Below, in pieces: positions 15,650 through 24,952 of a stretch of DNA of 64,000 nt. The notes below the pieces were generated by a model, which saw only the letters and a list, made by a program, of their open reading frames with translations, ran no database searches and had not been told where the DNA came from. Within the stretch, counting starts at the first letter, position 1. Every line of letters begins with the position of its first letter. This stretch comes from Bog-473 sp963824195 (GTDB lineage Bacteria; Actinomycetota; Acidimicrobiia; Acidimicrobiales; RAAP-2): assembly GCA_963824195.1 (NCBI GenBank), contig CAWGOJ010000025.1:62001-126000 (forward strand), given 5' to 3'. The translations under genes and the position numbers were made by a program.

Positions 15650-18600
15650 TCAGAAGCCGGTCGCGGCGATGATGGCGCCGTTGAGCTTGGTGCCAGCCAT
15701 CCCCCCGTCATTGGGAGCGTCGCCGTACGGGTCCACGACACCGGCGGCGCTGACCACCCAGTAGCCGCCGCCGTCCGAAGTGGTGAAGACGGCTGTCGCT
15801 GGATTCGGGCCGCCCAGCTGCCCCCCGGGACTGCCGTAGTCGAGGGCGTCGCCGTAGCCGTAGACGGTGCCGTTCGCGACGAGGACCCAGTAGCCCTTTC
15901 CGTCTGGTGTGCGGACGGCCGAGGTGACGGGAGACCCCACGTTGCCCGGGGCTCCGAGGTACGAAGCGTCGCCGAAGGTGTAGACGTTCCCGGTGGCGGT
16001 GAAAAGCCAATAGCCGTTCCCGCTCGAATCGGGGATGACGGAGACCGCCGGGCCGGAGCAGCCACCGATCCCCGGGCATGAGCCGGCGAAGCTCGCACCG
16101 GGTCCGAACGCGAAGACTCCCCCGTCGGATGCCACCACGAAGTATCCCTGGCCGTCGGCGGCGGGAACCATGCCGACGATGGGTGCGTTGAGGCTGTGGG
16201 GCAGGCCCGATCCGGCAGGGTTGAGCCCGAGGCCCGGGATGGAGCCGTAGAACCCCGCGTCCCCGAAAGCGAACGTCCCGCCGTCGGACGCGACCAACCA
16301 GTAACCCCCTCGGTCCTTCGTCGGCGTGATGCCGACCACCGGGCGTTGGAGCTTGAGGCTGCCGGTGGACCCGTAGAAGCTCGCAGACCCGAACGTGAAG
16401 ATGCCTCCGTCGGAGCCGACCAGCCAGTAGCCGTGCGTGGGTGCAGGCGGCGGGTCGATGGTGACCACGCCCGGGACATAGCCGATGGTGTAGTTCGAGT
16501 CGGCTGCTCCCGAGCACGAGGACGGGTAGGTCGGCGGTGAAGGTGGGTCCGAGCTGGTGGCTGTGGTGCCACACGTGGGCGGCACGCTGAGCGACGAGGC
16601 GCTGTCGCCGTTCTTGAAGCCCGAGTAGTTCGCAACGATGGCAGGAGGCGTGCCGCCATACGTCATGGAGCCGCTCGAGGCGGTGATCGTGAGGGGGGCC
16701 GGGTCGATGGTGACCACGCCCGGGACATAGCCGATGGTGTAGTTCGAGTCGGATGCTCCCGAGCACGAGGACGGGTACGTCGGCGGTGAAGGTGGGTCCG
16801 AGCTGGTGGCTGTGGTGCCACACGTGGGCGGCACGCTCAGCGACGAGGCGCTGTCGCCGTTCTTGAAGCCCGAGTAGAGGGGCGTGACGACCGGCGTGGT
16901 GCCGTAGGTGCTCGTCGGGCTCGAGGCACTGATCGTGAGCGGGGCCCGGTTGACGGTGAAGCCCCCCGCGCCACTCGTATAGACGATCGCGTAGTCGGTC
17001 GCATCGGCGCCCGAGAGAGTCGCCCCGCTGCAGGAGGAGGGCACCAGGGTGTGGCTACCCGCCGACAGCGCCGGACCGATGGGCGTCGAGGTGTCGACCT
17101 CGGTGCAGCTCAGGCCGGAGGCGTCCACGGTGACCCCCGTTGGTGGGGTGTCTGTCCCCGAGAAGCTCGGCGTCGTGCTCCCGTAGGTCTGACCGCCCGA
17201 GGCGGTGACGTCGATCTGGGCGTCAATGACCGTCACCACGCCCGGGACATAGCCGATGGTGTAGTTCGAGTCGGCTGCTCCCGAGCACGAGGACGGGTAG
17301 GTCGGCGGTGAAGGTGGGTCCGAGCTGGTGGCTGTGGTGCCACACGTGGGCGGCACGCTGAGCGACGAGGCGCTGTCGCCGTTCTTGAAGCCCGAGTAGT
17401 TCGCAACGATGGCAGGAGGCGTGCCGCCATACGTCATGGAGCCGCTCGAGGCGGTGATCGTGAGGGGGGCCGGGTCGATGGTGACCACGCCCGGGACATA
17501 GCCGATGGTGTAGTTCGAGTCGGATGCTCCCGAGCACGAGGACGGGTACGTCGGCGGTGAAGGTGGGTCCGAGCTGGTGGCTGTGGTGCCACACGTGGGC
17601 GGCACGCTCAGCGACGAGGCGCTGTCGCCGTTCTTGAAGCCCGAGTAGAGGGGCGTGACGACCGGCGTGGTGCCGTAGGTGCTCGTCGGGCTCGAGGCAC
17701 TGATCGTGAGCGGGGCCCGGTTGACGGTGAAGCCCCCCGCGCCACTCGTATAGACGATCGCGTAGTCGGTCGCATCGGCGCCCGAGAGAGTCGCCCCGCT
17801 GCAGGAGGAGGGCACCAGGGTGTGGCTACCCGCCGACAGCGCCGGACCGATGGGCGTCGAGGTGTCGACCTCGGTGCAGCTCAGGCCGGAGGCGTCGACC
17901 GTCACGCCGTACGGGGCATTCACCGACCCGGCATAGTTCACCGACCCGGTGAAGGTCGGGGGAGCTCCGCCGTACGCCTGGCTGCCGGACACAACCACAT
18001 CCAGGGGAATGCGCGTGAGCCCGGCCGCCAGCTGCGAGGCGATTGGCGTGCCGAGCCCGGTCGCCATGTCGTACCCCGTCATGGCCGGGTACGAGCCACC
18101 GCCTGTTGCGTTGTAGTCGTTGTTCCCCGAGGTGACGTCGTTGAGGTAGGTGCCGGCGGACTGCTGCGCCAGCAGGTACAGCGCGGGGTTCAGGGCGCCG
18201 TACCCGGCCGTGTTGCCGTTCGCCGAGTCGTCGACCGCGAGCACCGCGGCCCACAAGGGCGCCGCGCCGCTCGTACCGCCAAGCGCGTTCCAGCCCAGAT
18301 TGTTGACGGAGTCGTAGATGACGTACCCGGTACTGGGATCGGCATCAGCGGACACGTCCGGCACCTCGCGGCAGTCACCGCTCGAAATTGCGCAGGGCAA
18401 CCCGCTGCTTCCGCTCACCGCGCCGAGCGCCTGCTGGTACGCCGGCATGGAGAACGTCTGCGAGATGCCTCCGCCTCCGGCACCCTCCGAGTAATGGAGC
18501 TGGTCGTTCCACACCGCCTCGGTCGGGGCCGGGCCCAGGGCCGTGACCGACGTGCCACCGACCGCCGTCACGTAGGGCTGGCTGGCCGGATCAGAGACGC

Positions 18601-20902
18601 CGAGGTTCAGGTTTTGGATGATGTCGCTCCCGTTCGTCTCGTCGAGAGCCCAGACGTAGTCCCGCGAACCGTCGCTCACCAGCTGCCCCATCAAGTCCGT
18701 GCCGTTCTGGAGCCCGACCGTGGCGGTGATCGCCTGAGTCGACGGGTTGATCGTCGCCATCACGTCGCCCGGGAAGCCGAGGCCGGTGAGCACCGCGAGC
18801 ACCTCGGCGTTGTTCGGGGACATGCCGATGGACTGGACCGCACCGGTCCCGTTGTTGGTTTGGCTGGTCGAGATGGTCGTCACCACACTGTGGGTGGTCA
18901 AGCCGACGACGGAGACCCCACCGCCGGTCCCCGCGTTGGCAACGTAGAGGTCGCCGGCAGCACCCGCCACGGCCAGGCCAACGGGATCATGCCCCAGGAC
19001 GCCCGAGACGGTGGAGGGGATCGCCGAGCACGCCGTGGTCGTGGTGGCGTTGCAGTTCGCCGTGTTGATGTACTCGATCCGGTTCTTGCTGCTGCCGTCG
19101 GCGACGTACAGGGTGGCGTGGGTGGTGTCGACCGCGAGTGCGGTGGGCAGCGAGGAAGAAAGCAGGTTGACCGTCGCCACCCACGCGTTGGTGGTCGCGT
19201 TGTAGACGGCGACGGTGCCGTTGGTGTTGCCCACGTAGAGGGTTGAACCGTTGACAGCGAGCGCATCGGGAGCGCTGAGGTGTCCAGCCGAAGCGATCTG
19301 CGCCGGCGTGCCGCAGCCGCTGGTGGTCGTCTGGTTGCAGGTGCTGGTCGGGATCACCGTGAGGGTGCCCTCCGAGTTCGCGACGAACACCTTCCCGGCC
19401 GACGCGTCCAGAGCGACGGCGTCAGGACCGGAATCGGTTGGAACGGAGCTCGCATTGGCGAAATCCGATGGGTCGCTGGAGCTGCCCTCGCTGTCCACGC
19501 TGACTGTGTTGCTCGACTTGTTGGCGATGTAGAGCGTGCCCGTCGAAGGGTCGACGGCCTGGGCCACCGGGTTTGAACCCGTAGTGGCGGAGATCTCCCC
19601 GTTGACGTTGCAGCCCTCTGACCCCTCGTCCCCCGTGGCGACGAAGATCGACTGCCCTTCCGAGGCTGCCGCCTGGAACAGCGTGTTCTCCGAGTTCTGG
19701 TAGGCCTGCCCCACATAGGCCTCGCAGCCGTTCGTCCAGCTGGCGCTCACGATCTTCGCGGTGTCGTCGGAGATGATCCGGCTGAAGACGTCGTACAGGT
19801 TGTCGGAAAGCCCCCCCTCGTAGACCTCGATGCTTGCCTTGGGCGCCAGAGACAACACGTTCTCGATGTCGAGCTCTGCCTCGACGGTGCCCCCACCCGT
19901 GTTGGTGCCTCCGCCGTCCACGTCCTTCTCGGTGACCTGCCCGGGACCGAGCGAGATGCCGTAGCAGGCGGCGAAGGTCGAGATGTCGCTCGGGCTGTAT
20001 TCGGCCCCGTACATCTCCAGGAGTGCGACCGTCGCCCCCGACCCGTAGTGGTTCGCCGCGTAGAGAGGGTCGAACGAGTACGCCTGTGCCAGCTGATCCG
20101 CGTCGAGCGCCCCGTAGTTGCTCTGGACACCGCTGATGGAGTTGGTACAGGTCGTTCCGGTCGGCGTGGGCTGCCCCGGGGCGAGGGCGGGTGCGGCGCC
20201 GACACCGGCGGAGTGGGGACTGGCCGACGTCGGCTGTGGGACCGTCGTGAGCGGCTGCGGCGGGCTGAGGGTGTCCAGCCCGAGGATTCCCTCGATCTGC
20301 GGCGCGACGCTCGCCGGCACCTCGGGCGTGGACCGGTTGTCGTACCCCGTCTTGCCCGAGGCCAGCCGGTACCGGGAGATCGGTGTCGAGAAGGCTGACT
20401 GGACCTCGGCCACGGTCCCCGAGACGGGGAGCGACAGGCCGGTCGTGGAGGGTGTCCCCACCGTGAGACCCTCGCTCCGGAGCGCGGACGAGACCTGCGC
20501 GATGGTGGCTTGGGTCGGGCCGAAGCGTTGTGCGAACTGCTCGGGCGTCAGGAAGTGGCGGTACTCGGGCGACCGCGGGTCGGAGACCGCCTGGACCTCT
20601 GCTGCCAGCGCAGCGGGATCCCGTGGTTGGAGCGTGACCTCCAACGGGAGCGAGGTGGCCGACGGAGCCGGCCCGATGAAGGTCGCCCCGGGGGGCACGA
20701 TGCCCTCACGCCCGTGCAGCGGCGCGCGCCCGATCCCCGCGGCGACGGCTCTCGACGTGCCCGCCACGTCCGCCGCGACCACCACGACCAGCGCCACGAC
20801 CACGGCCACGACCACGGCCAGCGAAGCACCGAGGAGCGCGCCGGCCAGGCGGAGCGCCCACCTGCCGCTACGTCGATGGACTTCTCCCCGCATGTGGCCC
20901 AC
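15650..20902 (-). CDS. Giant secreted sedolisin (S53) peptidase with inserted beta-propeller
   Basis: The product is 1750 residues. A signal/membrane segment (about 14-45) is followed by a pro-kumamolisin activation domain (about 75-215) and an S53 serine-carboxyl peptidase. The Glu/Asp pair E341-x3-D345 in 'VEAELDIENV', the oxyanion Asp in 'ATGDEGS' (D425) and the nucleophile in 'GGTSGAAP' (S878) are all present. Between D425 and about residue 772 lies an insert of about 340 residues with YVTN/NHL-type propeller blades ('LYVGNTNGTVAVYN', 'GTLYIANKSSNTVSV'). MBG-like repeats (about 965-1500) and a C-terminal propeller of 'GYWLVASDGGTFAFGDAG' repeats follow. It is probably an acid-active exoenzyme. 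The start is GTG 20902 or ATG 20893. Confidence 0.85.
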   Translation of the reverse strand: MGHMRGEVHRRSGRWALRLAGALLGASLAVVVAVVVALVVVVAADVAGTSRAVAAGIGRAPLHGREGIVPPGATFIGPAPSATSLPLEVTLQPRDPAALAAEVQAVSDPRSPEYRHFLTPEQFAQRFGPTQATIAQVSSALRSEGLTVGTPSTTGLSLPVSGTVAEVQSAFSTPISRYRLASGKTGYDNRSTPEVPASVAPQIEGILGLDTLSPPQPLTTVPQPTSASPHSAGVGAAPALAPGQPTPTGTTCTNSISGVQSNYGALDADQLAQAYSFDPLYAANHYGSGATVALLEMYGAEYSPSDISTFAACYGISLGPGQVTEKDVDGGGTNTGGGTVEAELDIENVLSLAPKASIEVYEGGLSDNLYDVFSRIISDDTAKIVSASWTNGCEAYVGQAYQNSENTLFQAAASEGQSIFVATGDEGSEGCNVNGEISATTGSNPVAQAVDPSTGTLYIANKSSNTVSVDSEGSSSDPSDFANASSVPTDSGPDAVALDASAGKVFVANSEGTLTVIPTSTCNQTTTSGCGTPAQIASAGHLSAPDALAVNGSTLYVGNTNGTVAVYNATTNAWVATVNLLSSSLPTALAVDTTHATLYVADGSSKNRIEYINTANCNATTTTACSAIPSTVSGVLGHDPVGLAVAGAAGDLYVANAGTGGGVSVVGLTTHSVVTTISTSQTNNGTGAVQSIGMSPNNAEVLAVLTGLGFPGDVMATINPSTQAITATVGLQNGTDLMGQLVSDGSRDYVWALDETNGSDIIQNLNLGVSDPASQPYVTAVGGTSVTALGPAPTEAVWNDQLHYSEGAGGGGISQTFSMPAYQQALGAVSGSSGLPCAISSGDCREVPDVSADADPSTGYVIYDSVNNLGWNALGGTSGAAPLWAAVLAVDDSANGNTAGYGALNPALYLLAQQSAGTYLNDVTSGNNDYNATGGGSYPAMTGYDMATGLGTPIASQLAAGLTRIPLDVVVSGSQAYGGAPPTFTGSVNYAGSVNAPYGVTVDASGLSCTEVDTSTPIGPALSAGSHTLVPSSCSGATLSGADATDYAIVYTSGAGGFTVNRAPLTISASSPTSTYGTTPVVTPLYSGFKNGDSASSLSVPPTCGTTATSSDPPSPPTYPSSCSGASDSNYTIGYVPGVVTIDPAPLTITASSGSMTYGGTPPAIVANYSGFKNGDSASSLSVPPTCGTTATSSDPPSPPTYPSSCSGAADSNYTIGYVPGVVTVIDAQIDVTASGGQTYGSTTPSFSGTDTPPTGVTVDASGLSCTEVDTSTPIGPALSAGSHTLVPSSCSGATLSGADATDYAIVYTSGAGGFTVNRAPLTISASSPTSTYGTTPVVTPLYSGFKNGDSASSLSVPPTCGTTATSSDPPSPPTYPSSCSGASDSNYTIGYVPGVVTIDPAPLTITASSGSMTYGGTPPAIVANYSGFKNGDSASSLSVPPTCGTTATSSDPPSPPTYPSSCSGAADSNYTIGYVPGVVTIDPPPAPTHGYWLVGSDGGIFTFGSASFYGSTGSLKLQRPVVGITPTKDRGGYWLVASDGGTFAFGDAGFYGSIPGLGLNPAGSGLPHSLNAPIVGMVPAADGQGYFVVASDGGVFAFGPGASFAGSCPGIGGCSGPAVSVIPDSSGNGYWLFTATGNVYTFGDASYLGAPGNVGSPVTSAVRTPDGKGYWVLVANGTVYGYGDALDYGSPGGQLGGPNPATAVFTTSDGGGYWVVSAAGVVDPYGDAPNDGGMAGTKLNGAIIAATGF
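16465..17125 (-). repeat. 661-bp direct repeat, copy A (MBG region)
   Basis: Nearly identical to 17236-17896 at an offset of exactly 771 bp (257 codons), so the frame is kept. Each copy codes for MBG-like units containing 'YSGFKNGDSASSLSVPPTCG'. Smaller repeats of about 249 bp lie within each copy. Confidence 0.9.
17236..17896 (-). repeat. 661-bp direct repeat, copy B (MBG region)
   Basis: Partner of 16465-17125. Near-identity at the DNA level points to recent duplication or ongoing gene conversion. The repeat is a hotspot for in-frame length change. Confidence 0.9.
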
Positions 20903-21453
20903 GGTTACCCCCCCCGGGGCCGCAAGGCTAATGCCCCTCGAAAGGGTGCCCGGTTCAGGCAGGAGTCCAGGTGAAGGGCGCGAAAGGTCAGCATGGCTCG
21001 CCCGGGTGCCGGCGGTTCCCAGACCCGCACCCGGTCGACGGAGGTCGTCGCCGACAGTGCCCGGTGCCGGGGGGTGAGCTCGTGGGCGTCGTAGAGGGAG
21101 GTCATCGAGTGCGTCGTCCGATCACGCACTCTTTGTTCGACGCAAAGGGGTCGCTGCCTGAGCGGTTGGTGCCCGTAGGGCATGACCGGCGTCAGAAGCG
21201 CCTCCGCATGGGTCGATCGGCTCGTACCCGGACATCATCGGCACCCATCTCGGGGCCCGGACACATCGGCCACCGCCCTGGTCGTACCTGGCGTCGCACC
21301 AGGTCTCCGACCTGTAACCAGCAAGACCTTCCCAGGGCCTTCTCATGTTCGCACCACGGGTGCGAAGTTGAGAGGGCAACTTGGGCCGCGCCCATGTCGG
21401 CATGCCACACTGTGGGTTCCTCCACCCACCGTCGATGGGAGCCGTCGGACAAC
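20903..21453. other. 551-base divergent intergenic region
   Basis: It separates the sedolisin gene (minus) from fabD (plus) and must hold both promoters. I see no gene, known riboswitch or convincing -10/-35 pair. Frames here are short and arginine/proline-rich. Confidence 0.5.
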
Positions 21454-22692
21454 GTGTTGGTTTTCACCTTTCCCGGACAAGGGTCACAACGCGCCGGCAT
21501 GGGTGAGCCATGGGTCGACCACCCCTCGTGGGAAGTGGTCGAGGAGGCATCGGCGGCAGCCGACCGCGATCTGTCCCACCTCCTCCTGCACGCCCCGATT
21601 GAGGAGCTGACCCAGACCGAGAACGCGCAGCTGGCCACGACCGTGCTGAGCCTGGTCGTGCTCGACGCCGTGGAGCGGATCGGGCTCGCGCCGGCGGCCT
21701 GCGCCGGACACAGCCTGGGCGAGTACACCGCGCTCGTCGCCAGCGGTGCCCTCGGCTTCGAGCACGGGATCCAGCTCGTGGTGGCTCGGGGAGCGGCGAT
21801 GGCGCGCGCCGGTGAGGAGGCCCCAGGGACGATGGCCGCCCTCCTCGGCATCGCCGACGACGACGCCGAGGCGGCTTGCATGCGCGCCGAGGGCGACGTG
21901 TGGGTGGCCAACTACAACGCTCCGGGACAGGTGGTCATCGCCGGCGCCCCCGACGCCGTCGCTCGAGCCGGCGAGCTGGCCAAGGGGCTCGGCGCCAAGC
22001 GCGTCATGCCGATTCAGGTGTCGGGCGCCTTCCACACGCCTCTGATGCAGGGCGCGCGGGCCGACCTGCGCAAGGCTCTGGCGGAGGTCACCTTCATGAC
22101 TCCCGAGGTGCGCGTCGTGGCCAACGTGGACGCGCATGTGCACGACGACCCGGCCGACTGGCCCGGGCTCCTCTCGGCGCAGCTCTGCAGCCCGGTGCGC
22201 TGGCGACAGACGCTCGAGACCTTCGCCGGCCTCGGGCTCACCTCGCTCGTCGAGCTGGGTCCCGGCGGCGTGCTCAGCGGGCTGGCCAAGCGCAGCCTGC
22301 CCGAGATCCAGTCCCTGGCCGTCTCCAAGCCCGAGGACCTTGACACGCTCATGGACCAGATCGGCGCCGCCGGCACTTGGCGGGCCGAGCCGGCGCTGCA
22401 CCAGGGCGAGCACCTCTACATGTCCGAGCGCGTCGTGGTGAGCCCCTCCAGCGGCATCTTCAGCCCCGAGGCCTCCCTGCGGGCGCCGGGGACCGGTTTG
22501 TTGCCCGGGACGGGCGACGACCCCGACGGGCCGTCCTCCGCCGTCGCGGTCGGGGACCTCGTCGGCCGCGTGGGGGTGTCCGAGGTGCGCACGCCCTTCG
22601 GCGGGCAGGTCATCCGCTGGCTGGCGGCCGGTGGCGAGCGGGTCCAGGACGGCCAGCCCCTCGTCTGGCTCCGGGTCCCCGACGCCCGCTGA
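21454..22692 (+). CDS. fabD: Malonyl-CoA:ACP transacylase with C-terminal biotinyl-like extension
   Basis: FabD loads malonate onto ACP for fatty-acid elongation in the cytosol. The start is GTG 21454, where the conserved 'VFTFPGQGSQ' begins. The nucleophile lies in 'GHSLGEY' (Ser about 87) and the catalytic His in 'VSGAFHTPLM'. The family is usually about 310 residues; this one has 412. The extra C-terminal part ends with 'VRTPFGGQVIRWLAAGGERV' then 'DGQPLVWLRV', which looks like a biotinyl/lipoyl hairpin domain lacking the modified lysine. The stop overlaps the fabG ATG (TGATG), so it leads the fab operon. Confidence 0.92.
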   Translation: MLVFTFPGQGSQRAGMGEPWVDHPSWEVVEEASAAADRDLSHLLLHAPIEELTQTENAQLATTVLSLVVLDAVERIGLAPAACAGHSLGEYTALVASGALGFEHGIQLVVARGAAMARAGEEAPGTMAALLGIADDDAEAACMRAEGDVWVANYNAPGQVVIAGAPDAVARAGELAKGLGAKRVMPIQVSGAFHTPLMQGARADLRKALAEVTFMTPEVRVVANVDAHVHDDPADWPGLLSAQLCSPVRWRQTLETFAGLGLTSLVELGPGGVLSGLAKRSLPEIQSLAVSKPEDLDTLMDQIGAAGTWRAEPALHQGEHLYMSERVVVSPSSGIFSPEASLRAPGTGLLPGTGDDPDGPSSAVAVGDLVGRVGVSEVRTPFGGQVIRWLAAGGERVQDGQPLVWLRVPDAR

Positions 22693-23417
22693 TGGCCGTC
22701 GTCCTCGTCACCGGTGGCACGCGCGGCATCGGCGCGGCGTGCGTGGACTGGTTCCTGGCCAACGGCGACCAGGTCGCCACGACATTCCGCTCGGCCGATC
22801 CCCCCTCGGCGCCCGAGGGCTCCGATCCGGACCGCTTCCTCGCGGTGCGCTGCGACGTGCGCAGCTCCGACGAGGTCGACACGGCGTTCGCCTCCATAGA
22901 GGAGCGGTGGGGGTCGGTGCAGGTGCTCGTGGCCAACGCCGGCATCACCATGGACTCGCTGATGCTTCGGATGAGCGATGCGGCCTTCCACGACGTGATC
23001 GACGCCAACCTCACCGGCTCGTTCCGGGTCGCCAAGCGGGCCGTGGCCAAGATGCTGCGGCTGCACGCGGGACGCATCATCTTCGTCTCGTCGGTCGGGG
23101 CCTTCGTGGGTCTCCCGGGGCAGGCCAACTACGCCGCCTCCAAGGCCGGCCTGGTGGGCATGGCCCGTGCCATCGCCCGGGAGGTGGGCAGCCGCCAAAT
23201 CACCGTGAACGTCGTCGCCCCCGGCCTGATTGACACCGACATGACCGCCGCCCTGGGGGCCGACCGGGTGGCGCTGATGACGGGCCAGGTGCCGCTCGGC
23301 CGCGCCGGCAGCGTCGGGGACGTGGCGGCCGTGGTCGGCTTCTTGGCCTCCGACGCCGCGGCGTACGTGACGGGGGCCGTGGTGCCGGTCGACGGTGGAC
23401 TGGGCATGGGCCTGTAG
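22692..23417 (+). CDS. fabG: 3-oxoacyl-ACP reductase
   Basis: This 241-residue short-chain dehydrogenase does the first reduction of the fatty-acid cycle with NADPH. 'VTGGTRGIG' binds the cofactor, 'NAGIT' is conserved, and the Ser-Tyr-Lys active site is in 'VSSVGAF' and 'YAASKAG'. ATG 22692 overlaps the fabD stop. Its place between fabD and acpP makes the FabG assignment stronger than for the other SDRs in the window. Confidence 0.92.
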   Translation: MAVVLVTGGTRGIGAACVDWFLANGDQVATTFRSADPPSAPEGSDPDRFLAVRCDVRSSDEVDTAFASIEERWGSVQVLVANAGITMDSLMLRMSDAAFHDVIDANLTGSFRVAKRAVAKMLRLHAGRIIFVSSVGAFVGLPGQANYAASKAGLVGMARAIAREVGSRQITVNVVAPGLIDTDMTAALGADRVALMTGQVPLGRAGSVGDVAAVVGFLASDAAAYVTGAVVPVDGGLGMGL

Positions 23418-23450
23418 CGTTCTGGAGAGCCGACAGACAAGGAGCTGATA

Positions 23451-23690
23451 GTGGACAGCGACGCAGCGTTCGAGAAGTTTCGCGAGTGCGCCGTAGAGGT
23501 TTTGCAGGTGCCGGCAGAGAAGATCACCAAGGAGGCCAAGTTCGCCGACGATCTCGACGCCGACAGCCTGGACCTGGTCGAGCTCGTGATGGCGCTCGAG
23601 GAGGCCTTCGACATCACCGTGGAGGAGACCGAGCTCGAGGACATCACCACGATCGGCCAGGCGTTCGACCTCATCTCCTCCAAACTCTGA
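23451..23690 (+). CDS. acpP: Acyl carrier protein
   Basis: This 79-residue acidic helical protein carries the phosphopantetheine site 'DADSLDLVEL' (Ser 39). It holds growing acyl chains for the fab enzymes. The start is GTG 23451 with a good AAGGAG site eight bases upstream. The TGA overlaps the ATG of fabF. Length and charge are typical. Confidence 0.95.
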   Translation: MDSDAAFEKFRECAVEVLQVPAEKITKEAKFADDLDADSLDLVELVMALEEAFDITVEETELEDITTIGQAFDLISSKL

Positions 23691-24886
23691 TGCAGGTCGG
23701 GATCGGCGCCGACGGCCCGATCCGGGGGCGGCGAGTGGCCGTCACCGGGCTGGGGGCGCTGACGTGCTGCGGCGTCGGGGTGGACGAGCTCTGGGAGGGC
23801 CTGCTGCACCCGTCGGTGGTCGGCGGGGCGGTGCGGGGGTTCGAGCCGACGGACTGGTTCGGGCCCAAGGAGGTGCGCCAACTCGACCGCTTCGCGCAGC
23901 TGTCGATGGTCTCGGCCTCCATGGCCGTCGAGGCCGCCGGGGAGCTCGCGGTGGACCCGGCCAAGGCAGGCGTCGTGTTCGCCACCGGCGTCGGCGGTCT
24001 GGAGACCCTGGCCGGTCAGGTCGGCGTCTTCAACGAGAAAGGGCCCGACCGGGTCTCGCCCCGGCTGGTGCCGATGATGATGGCCAACGCCGGCGCGGCG
24101 GGCATCTCCATGCGCCTGGGCTGGCGTGGCCCGTCGGAGGTCATCTGCACCGCCTGCGCCGCGGGCACGCACGCCATCGCCGCCGCGGCCCGGCTCGTGG
24201 CCACCGGTCGTTGCGACGTGGCGATCGGCGGTGGGTCCGAGGCCAGCATGGTCCCGGTCGCTCTGGCCGCCTTTGCCAACATGACGGCGCTGTCCACGTC
24301 GGGGTTCTCACGCCCCTTCGACGCCCGGCGGGACGGCTTCGTCATGACCGAGGGTGCCGCCGCCCTGATCCTCGAGGACTGGGACAGCGCCGTGGCGCGC
24401 GGGGCCACCATCTACGCCGAGGTGGCCGGGGCGGCGAGCACCGCCGACGCGCACCACATCACCGCACCAGCGCCGGACGGCTCCGGCGCCGTCGCGTGCA
24501 TGGAGCTCGCGCTGGCGGACGCCGGGATTGCGCCATCCGACGTCGGGCACATCAACGCCCATGGGACCTCGACGCCCCTGAACGACCTGGCCGAGGCACG
24601 CGCCATCGGCAAGGTGTTCGGGGAACCCGGGCCACTGGTGACGTCGACCAAGGGCGTGACGGGCCATGGGCTGGCGGCGGCGGGCGCCATCGAGGCTGTG
24701 GCGGCGGTCCTGACGATCCACCACGCCACCATCCCACCGACCGCCGGCTACGAGGAGCCTGACCCCGAGATCACGATCCAGGTCGTGCACGGCGAGCCCC
24801 GGCCCTGGGAGCCGGCGGCGGTCCTCTCCAACTCCTTCGGCTTCGGCGGCCACAACGGCTGCCTGGTCCTGCTGCCACCTGGCTGA
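23690..24886 (+). CDS. fabF: 3-oxoacyl-ACP synthase II
   Basis: This 398-residue condensing enzyme of the KASII type has a Cys-His-His triad: Cys in 'CTACAAGTH', His in 'HGTSTPLND' and His in 'GVTGHGLAAAG'. It extends acyl-ACP with malonyl-ACP. It is the last gene of a compact fabD-fabG-acpP-fabF operon; fabH, fabZ and fabI are not in the window. A hairpin follows 26 bases downstream. Confidence 0.93.
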   Translation: MQVGIGADGPIRGRRVAVTGLGALTCCGVGVDELWEGLLHPSVVGGAVRGFEPTDWFGPKEVRQLDRFAQLSMVSASMAVEAAGELAVDPAKAGVVFATGVGGLETLAGQVGVFNEKGPDRVSPRLVPMMMANAGAAGISMRLGWRGPSEVICTACAAGTHAIAAAARLVATGRCDVAIGGGSEASMVPVALAAFANMTALSTSGFSRPFDARRDGFVMTEGAAALILEDWDSAVARGATIYAEVAGAASTADAHHITAPAPDGSGAVACMELALADAGIAPSDVGHINAHGTSTPLNDLAEARAIGKVFGEPGPLVTSTKGVTGHGLAAAGAIEAVAAVLTIHHATIPPTAGYEEPDPEITIQVVHGEPRPWEPAAVLSNSFGFGGHNGCLVLLPPG

Positions 24887-24911
24887 ACCCAGCCGGTAAG
24901 GTCCGCACCTC

Positions 24912-24929
24912 CGCTGCCGCCCGGCAGCG
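24912..24929 (+). terminator. Hairpin after the fab operon
   Basis: The 7-bp arms CGCTGCC (24912-24918) and GGCAGCG (24923-24929) enclose a GCCC loop, 26 bases after the fabF stop. No T-run follows, which is common for terminators in high-GC actinobacteria. Confidence 0.55.
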
Positions 24930-24952
24930 ACTCCTAAGGTCTGAGGTCGTCG

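Noticed and set aside
17822..19246. 474-codon plus-strand open frame opposite the sedolisin gene
   Set aside because: Arg/Gly/Val-rich with no motifs; the opposite strand has a clear peptidase.
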